A stretch of DNA of 19,035 nt from Bacteroidia bacterium (lineage in GTDB: Bacteria > Bacteroidota > Bacteroidia > NS11-12g > UBA9320). The notes beneath the pieces were generated by a model. That model saw only the letters and a program-made list of their open reading frames with translations. It was not told where the DNA came from and made no database searches. Shown here piece after piece: positions 14,892-19,035 of this stretch. Position 1 is the first letter of the stretch. Each line of letters opens with the position of its first letter. Where the stretch lies: contig JAKMFK010000065.1 of the NCBI GenBank assembly GCA_022425465.1, positions 1 through 19,035 on the forward strand, given 5' to 3'. The translations under genes and the position numbers were made by a program.

Positions 14892-16103
14892 ATGAACCTG
14901 CCCATATACTTGGATAACAATTCGACCACGCCCATGGACCCACGGGTACTGGAATCGATGTTGCCTTTTTTCAATGAAAATTTTGGTAACGCATCGAGTA
15001 GAAATCACAGCTTTGGATGGAATGCCGAAAAAGCCGTTGACGATGCACGTGAGCAGTTGGCCAGTCTCATTGGAAGTACCTCTAAAGAAATCATTTTCAC
15101 CTCGGGAGCCACTGAGGCGAATAACCTAGCCATCAAAGGGGTCTATGAAATGTATGGTTCACAAGGGAATCACATGATCACCGTAACCACCGAACACAAG
15201 GCTGTTTTGGATGCATGTAAAAAAGCAGAAAAATCAGGTGCAGAAGTGACCTATCTATCACCCAACGAAGACGGATTGATCAACCTGGATGAGCTAGAAG
15301 CAGCCATTACTGATAAAACTATCCTCATTACCATCATGTATGGTAACAACGAGATTGGAGTGATCCAAGACATTAAAGCCATTTCGGCCATTGCCAAAAA
15401 GAATGGTATTCTCTTTCATACCGATGCTACACAAGCAGTAGGTAAAATACCCGTTGATGTATTGGCAGATGGTATCGATTTGATGAGTTTCACGGCACAC
15501 AAAATGTACGGCCCCAAGGGAGTTGGAGCCTTGTATGTACGTCGTAAAAACCCAAGAGTAAAAGTTACCAGTCAGATGGATGGCGGCGGACACGAACGCG
15601 GTATGCGAAGTGGTACACTTAACGTGCCAGGCATTGTTGGATTTGGAAAGGCGTGTGAGCTATGCCAACAAGAGATGGAAAGCGAAGCGACTCGCTTAAG
15701 TGCCATGAGAGACAAACTTGAAAAGGAATTACTTACCATCGAAGAAGCATACGTGAACGGAAATGCTCAACATCGTTTGCCTCATGTATCCAATATTTCC
15801 TTCAAATTTGTAGAAGGAGAAGGACTCATGATGGGAACCAAAGATATTGCAGTGTCTAGTGGCAGTGCATGTACCAGTGCATCGTTAGAACCGAGTTATG
15901 TATTGAAGTCGCTTGGATTGGACGATGAATTGGCCCATTCCTCATTGCGGTTTGGCTTGGGAAGATTCACAACCGAAGAAGAAGTCGACTTTGCAATCGA
16001 CCATGTAAAAACAGCTGTAAACAAACTCCGAGAGATGAGCCCACTCTGGGAAATGTTTCAAGATGGCATTGATTTGAAAACCATTGAATGGGCAGAACAC
16101 TAA
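14892..16103 (+). CDS. iscS: Cysteine desulfurase, IscS-type
   Basis: PLP enzyme that takes sulfur from cysteine and passes it to IscU for Fe-S cluster assembly. Its 403 residues nearly equal E. coli IscS (404). PLP is bound by Lys204 (SFTAHKMYGPKG), with His102 (TTEHKAV) and Asp178 (HTDATQ) in the site. The mobile persulfide Cys327 lies in SSGSACTSAS, a group I IscS/NifS loop rather than the short SufS loop. The C terminus (DGIDLKTIEWAEH) closely matches the IscS tail that contacts IscU. ATG 14892 gives MNLPIYLDNNSTTP, the standard start. It is the first gene of the isc operon, 24 nt ahead of iscU. Confidence 0.96.
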   Translation: MNLPIYLDNNSTTPMDPRVLESMLPFFNENFGNASSRNHSFGWNAEKAVDDAREQLASLIGSTSKEIIFTSGATEANNLAIKGVYEMYGSQGNHMITVTTEHKAVLDACKKAEKSGAEVTYLSPNEDGLINLDELEAAITDKTILITIMYGNNEIGVIQDIKAISAIAKKNGILFHTDATQAVGKIPVDVLADGIDLMSFTAHKMYGPKGVGALYVRRKNPRVKVTSQMDGGGHERGMRSGTLNVPGIVGFGKACELCQQEMESEATRLSAMRDKLEKELLTIEEAYVNGNAQHRLPHVSNISFKFVEGEGLMMGTKDIAVSSGSACTSASLEPSYVLKSLGLDDELAHSSLRFGLGRFTTEEEVDFAIDHVKTAVNKLREMSPLWEMFQDGIDLKTIEWAEH

Positions 16104-16127
16104 ACAATAAAAGAAAAAATTAACGAT

Positions 16128-16544
16128 ATGGCATATTCAGAAAAAGTAATCGACCACTACCAAAATCCTAGAAACATTGGAAAGTTAGACAAAGATTCCA
16201 AAACAGTTGGTACAGGACTTGTAGGTGCACCTGAGTGTGGCGATGTGATGCGTTTGCAAATCGATGTAGACGAAGCAACAGGAATCATCAAAGACGCCAA
16301 ATTCAAAACCTTTGGATGCGGATCAGCCATTGCTTCTTCCTCATTAGCTACGGAGTGGTTAAAGGGTAAAACAGTAGATTCAGCTATGGAAATCGACAAC
16401 ATGGAAATCGTTGAAGAATTAGCGTTACCACCGGTTAAAATTCACTGCTCGGTATTGGCCGAAGATGCTATTAAAATGGCAATCAACGACTACCGTCAGA
16501 AGCAGGGATTGGAACCCATTGAGGATGACAAAAAACATTACTAA
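16128..16544 (+). CDS. iscU: Fe-S cluster assembly scaffold IscU
   Basis: Scaffold on which [2Fe-2S] clusters are built before transfer to target proteins. The 138-residue protein has the three conserved cysteines Cys37 (APECGDV), Cys64 (TFGCGSA) and Cys107 (IHCSVLAED), with Asp39 and His106 as further site residues. The LPPVK motif at 100-104 is the recognition site for the HscA chaperone, which marks it as true IscU rather than SufU (no SufU insertion). It lies between iscS and iscA, spaced 24 and 12 nt. hscA and hscB are not in the window, so they should be elsewhere if the motif is used. Confidence 0.97.
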   Translation: MAYSEKVIDHYQNPRNIGKLDKDSKTVGTGLVGAPECGDVMRLQIDVDEATGIIKDAKFKTFGCGSAIASSSLATEWLKGKTVDSAMEIDNMEIVEELALPPVKIHCSVLAEDAIKMAINDYRQKQGLEPIEDDKKHY

Positions 16545-16556
16545 CATTCAAACGAC

Positions 16557-16883
16557 ATGATTACAGTATCAGAAAGAGCAGCAAAACAAGTGAACAGCCT
16601 CATGGAAACGGAAGGACTGAATAAGGAGTACTTTATTCGTGTTTCGGTAGTCGGAGGTGGATGTTCTGGTTTGAGCTATAAAATGGACTTTGACAACGAG
16701 AGCCAAGAAGGCGATCAAGAATTCGAAAGCAACGGATATAAGATTGTTTGCGATATGAAAAGCTTCTTGTACCTATGTGGAACGGAATTGGATTTTACAG
16801 ATGGGCTGAATGGAAAAGGATTCCAATTCAATAATCCCAATGCCAACAGAACCTGTGGTTGCGGGGAGAGTTTCTCGGTGTAG
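16557..16883 (+). CDS. iscA: Fe-S cluster assembly A-type carrier IscA
   Basis: A-type carrier that passes iron or Fe-S clusters to targets, notably [4Fe-4S] proteins. The 108 residues contain the three ligands Cys36 (GGGCSGLSY), Cys100 and Cys102 (RTCGCGESF). Two extra cysteines (65 and 74) are also present. The gene starts 12 nt after iscU and closes the apparent operon, since the following 97 bp hold a new promoter for hicB. SufA and ErpA share the fold; the IscA name rests on gene order. No strong terminator follows the TAG stop. Confidence 0.93.
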   Translation: MITVSERAAKQVNSLMETEGLNKEYFIRVSVVGGGCSGLSYKMDFDNESQEGDQEFESNGYKIVCDMKSFLYLCGTELDFTDGLNGKGFQFNNPNANRTCGCGESFSV

Positions 16884-16954
16884 TAAAATTTTGATTAATA
16901 AATCTTCCTTCAATTCATAGATTTTATATAACCTTACAATTTCTGTTTAATTAG

Positions 16955-16976
16955 ATAATTTTTGTCATAATTTTGT
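16955..16976 (+). promoter_or_regulatory. Duplicated -7-like repeat and hicBA promoter
   Basis: ATAATTTTTGT (16955-16965) and ATAATTTTGT (16967-16976) are tandem, 12 nt apart. The second contains an exact -7 element TAATTTTG (16968-16975), ending 5 nt before the hicB ATG. The first has one extra T. The tandem copy could be an operator for the HicB antitoxin, as TA operons are normally self-repressed, or a duplicated promoter. Confidence 0.45.
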
Positions 16977-16980
16977 TGGT

Positions 16981-17352
16981 ATGAAACAATTTGAAGACAC
17001 TATTAAATTTGATTTCAAAAAAGGAATTTACAGATGTTCATGTGTGGTTTATCTTTTTAAAGATGGTAATTCACAAATTGCATATGCTCCCTCTTTACAA
17101 GTGAGTGGTTATGGAGACACCTTAACTGATGCAATGGAAATGTTAGATAGTACGATGAATAATTACTTCCAGAATATGTTGGAAGCTGGTCAAAAAGAAA
17201 CCGTTCAGGAATTAACGCACAATGGTTGGGTATCTAGCTCAATTTTTAAAAAGCAATTTCATAATTCTTCATTTGTAGATACTTTAGGTGTCTTAAGAAA
17301 TTTTGATTTGCCCGAAGACACTAAGATTCAAGTTGAGAAAATACTAATGTAA
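16981..17352 (+). CDS. hicB: HicB-family antitoxin
   Basis: Antitoxin of a type II HicAB module: it binds and blocks the HicA RNase and usually represses its own operon. The 123-residue protein has the HicB partial RNase-H-like fold at about 25-75, recognised from IAYAPSLQVSGYGDTLTDAM (YAPxLxVSGxGxTxxxA pattern). The C-terminal part (about 80-123) shows no obvious ribbon-helix-helix or HTH motif, so DNA binding would be atypical or is carried by a partner. The antitoxin comes first here; the toxin-first order is also common in the family. ATG 16981 is 97 bp after iscA and 5 nt after a -7 element. Confidence 0.85.
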   Translation: MKQFEDTIKFDFKKGIYRCSCVVYLFKDGNSQIAYAPSLQVSGYGDTLTDAMEMLDSTMNNYFQNMLEAGQKETVQELTHNGWVSSSIFKKQFHNSSFVDTLGVLRNFDLPEDTKIQVEKILM

Positions 17353-17378
17353 ACGGAATCCAGACTAAATTTCTTGCT

Positions 17379-17609
17379 ATGAAAACGAAACTTTGGATTA
17401 AATTTTTAATAGATCAAGGATGTGAACGAAAACGAGTAAAGGGATCACATTTTCAATATAAATGTCCTAATTGTTTGCGTCCAATCCCTGTAAGAGAAAA
17501 AGACAAAGAAGTTCCATTATTTCACATTCAAACGGGTCAAAAGACATTGGGGTTATCAAAAAAAGATTTGAAAGAGTGGTTAAAAAATGAAAAAAATTTA
17601 GGTAAATAA
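17379..17609 (+). CDS. hicA: HicA-family mRNA interferase toxin with CxxC insertion
   Basis: Small (76 residues) double-stranded-RNA-binding-fold toxin that cleaves mRNA. The family motif is VKGSHFQYKC (20-29), with catalytic His24. After it lies CPNCLRPIPVREKDKEVP (29-46), in which Cys29 and Cys32 form a CxxC not seen in classical HicA, where the strand continues straight to a short basic turn. Cys15 could be a further ligand. LFHIQTGQKTLGLSKKDLKEWL (47-68) matches the usual GTLxxILKxxG end loosely. The gene starts 26 nt after hicB. Its stop is 14 nt from the stop of the convergent PPIase gene. Confidence 0.82.
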   Translation: MKTKLWIKFLIDQGCERKRVKGSHFQYKCPNCLRPIPVREKDKEVPLFHIQTGQKTLGLSKKDLKEWLKNEKNLGK

Positions 17610-17623
17610 TTTTTGACTTTCTC

Positions 17624-18268
17624 TTACAAAACAATACCTCGATCAATCAATTCTTGAGGCGATAGTGATACATGGCGTATGTACATTTTGATACGCTGAT
17701 CAGGAAGTCCAGCCGCATTTTTAGGTTGACCTTCGATGATTTTAGCTACTTCCATACCCGCAAGTACCTTCCCAAAAACCGTATATTCATTATCCAAAAA
17801 TGAAGCACCGTCGGGGTCTGTTACGATATAAAATTGAGAGCCACTAGATCGTCTTTCAGGATTAGTCATATTCCCCAAACGTGCAGCAGCTAAACTCCCA
17901 TATTCATGCTTGAGAATGGACGTGTCAATTTCTGCAGGCAGCGTGTAGCCAGGGCCTCCAGAACCGTCATTATTTCGGTTATCGTCTTTGCTTGTTGGGC
18001 TTCCACCTTGGATAACAAAATCATCCACACATCGGTGAAATTCGGTTGAATCATAGTAGCGAGCTCTAACCAAGCTATCAAAGTTGCGGCAGTGAATAGG
18101 GGTCTCCTCAAAAAGTTGGAGATAGATATTCCCGAATTCAGTTTGTAGTTCAATCACCTCAGTTTTATCAAGAAGATCACATACATCACACGATTCGTCC
18201 TTGCAACTCGAGAATGTACCCAAAAGGGTGATGATTGTAATTCCAAAAAGGATTTTTTTCATGTTCAT
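17624..18268 (-). CDS. Cyclophilin-type peptidyl-prolyl isomerase, lipoprotein
   Basis: Isomerase that assists folding of exported proteins by flipping proline bonds. A 214-residue protein: basic start and hydrophobic stretch (4-21) followed by FSSC with Cys22 as the probable lipidated residue, so it should sit on the periplasmic face of a membrane. Cys27 and Cys30 follow closely. The cyclophilin domain runs from about 37 to 200. Active-site segments are FHRCVDDFVIQGG (77-89, catalytic Arg79 and Gln87) and SSGSQFYIV (141-149). The usual tryptophan of cyclosporin-sensitive forms is not seen. ATG 18268 and ATG 18262 are both possible. It diverges from the CNNM-type gene. Confidence 0.92.
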   Translation of the reverse strand: MNMKKILFGITIITLLGTFSSCKDESCDVCDLLDKTEVIELQTEFGNIYLQLFEETPIHCRNFDSLVRARYYDSTEFHRCVDDFVIQGGSPTSKDDNRNNDGSGGPGYTLPAEIDTSILKHEYGSLAAARLGNMTNPERRSSGSQFYIVTDPDGASFLDNEYTVFGKVLAGMEVAKIIEGQPKNAAGLPDQRIKMYIRHVSLSPQELIDRGIVL

Positions 18269-18346
18269 AGATTTTTCGATTTTTCACGAAGTTAAGCCAT
18301 ATTTTGACCCGGAGCAAAAACTCAAGATAAGTAATGAGATATCGTT

Positions 18347-18354
18347 TATCTTTG
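18347..18354 (+). promoter_or_regulatory. -7 element of the CNNM/TlyC-type gene (TATCTTTG)
   Basis: An exact TAnnTTTG match 13 nt before ATG 18368, giving a leader of about 8 nt. It supports that start. Confidence 0.5.
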
Positions 18355-18367
18355 TGTTAGTTAATTC

Positions 18368-19035
18368 ATGTCTTCCATTACACTTGTCATTTTGATGCTG
18401 CTGTTATCCGCTTTTTTTTCGGGACTGGAGATTGCATTTATTTCGGTAAACAAACTACGCATCGAACTCAAAAGTAATCAAGGAAAGCACTGGGCAAAAT
18501 TGTGTTCGAATTACATCAAGTCACCTTCAAAATTTATCAGTACCATTTTAGTGGCCAACAACATTGCCTTGGTAGTATACGGGGTGACTATGGAGGAACT
18601 ATTTAGACCCCAATTTGCCTATCTAGGATCATTCCCAGCTTTGATTCTGGCCACGTTTATATCCACAGGCATTGTTTTACTCACGGCCGAATTTTTACCA
18701 AAAGCATTGTTTCGATTAAATCCCAGTGGCATACTGAGTGTATTGGTTTATCCCTTTCAGTTTTTTTATGTCATTTTATGGCCGATTGTTCAATTCGTGA
18801 TTTGGTTAAGCAATTTCGTTTTGGTCAAAATTTTTAAAATGGAGCTTTCTGATGAATCTCCTGCCTTCAGTAAAATTGATTTAGATCATTTTATATCGCA
18901 GTCTTCTTACCTTCCACCAGATGGAGAAGAGCCTGAGGTAGATACCGAAATTCTCAAAAATGCATTGGATTTTGGAAATGTGGAAGTAAGGGATTGCCTC
19001 GTTCCTCGAACAGACATCAACGCGATTGATATCGA
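18368..19035 (+). CDS. CNNM/TlyC-type (DUF21) membrane protein, 3' end cut by window edge
   Basis: Start of a hemolysin-C/CNNM family protein, members of which transport or help export divalent cations such as Mg2+ or Co2+. 222 codons are present. The DUF21 domain includes FFSGLEIAFISVNKLRIEL (about 16-34), PSKFISTILVANNIALVVYG (54-73) and further hydrophobic segments to about 157. AxxLxxxxxFxxxxVxDCLVPR-type residues (ALDFGNVEVRDCLVPRTDI, near 200-218) mark the beginning of the CBS pair. The rest of the CBS domains and any CorC_HlyC domain lie outside. GldE of gliding motility belongs to the same superfamily but cannot be distinguished here. It is divergent from the PPIase, with 99 bp between the starts. 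Confidence 0.9.
   Translation, partial: MSSITLVILMLLLSAFFSGLEIAFISVNKLRIELKSNQGKHWAKLCSNYIKSPSKFISTILVANNIALVVYGVTMEELFRPQFAYLGSFPALILATFISTGIVLLTAEFLPKALFRLNPSGILSVLVYPFQFFYVILWPIVQFVIWLSNFVLVKIFKMELSDESPAFSKIDLDHFISQSSYLPPDGEEPEVDTEILKNALDFGNVEVRDCLVPRTDINAIDI

Noticed and set aside
1..19035. tRNA or rRNA genes, CRISPR arrays, insertion sequences, prophage genes
   Set aside because: No tRNA-like fold with a T-loop, no regularly spaced repeats, no transposase or integrase frames and no phage genes were seen by reading both strands.

Overview
The window looks like chromosomal DNA of a member of the Bacteroidota, probably a flavobacterium-like or related marine or freshwater lineage. The signs are an M43 metalloprotease with a signal peptide and a Por/type IX C-terminal sorting domain, a DUF6089-type outer-membrane protein, mitochondrial-type aconitase, AT-rich DNA, no Shine-Dalgarno boxes before start codons, and repeated copies of the Bacteroidota -7 promoter element TAnnTTTG. 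Genus cannot be fixed from the sequence alone.

Layout. 1-1453 (-) is asnS, cut by the left edge. It diverges from an operon at 1528-4330 (+): rpoN (sigma-54), a PAP2-like membrane protein and a PaaG-type crotonase. Next come a secreted M43 protease (4393-5697), aconitase (5785-8061), a membrane-anchored coiled-coil protein overlapping rbfA by one base, a LolC/E-type permease and pth (to 11264). Convergent to pth is a DUF6089 outer-membrane protein (11267-12169, -). The stretch 12170-12786 has no convincing gene but contains several inverted and direct repeats. It leads into a broken small coiled-coil membrane gene (12787-13070). An AI-2E-type permease and methylmalonyl-CoA epimerase (-) follow, then an iscS-iscU-iscA operon (14892-16883, +), a hicB-hicA toxin-antitoxin pair (16981-17609, +), a cyclophilin lipoprotein (17624-18268, -) and the start of a CNNM/TlyC-type transporter (18368 to the right edge, +).

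How the genes relate. Most are housekeeping: tRNA charging, sigma-54 transcription, TCA cycle, 30S maturation, peptidyl-tRNA recycling, Fe-S assembly and propionyl-CoA metabolism. The iscSUA operon could mature the [4Fe-4S] cluster of the aconitase. Accessory features are the HicBA pair, the secreted protease and the decayed locus near 12.3-13.1 kb.

I found no certain new multi-gene system. The most interesting signals are: (i) -7 elements lying only 3-8 nt before several start codons, implying leaderless or nearly leaderless mRNAs; (ii) a 26-bp perfect-arm palindrome holding both divergent -7 elements of asnS and rpoN; (iii) a HicA toxin with an inserted CxxC motif, whose operon starts with a duplicated -7-like repeat; (iv) alternative hairpins in the gene-poor 12.3-12.5 kb region; and (v) an ISC-type rather than the commoner SUF-type Fe-S operon.
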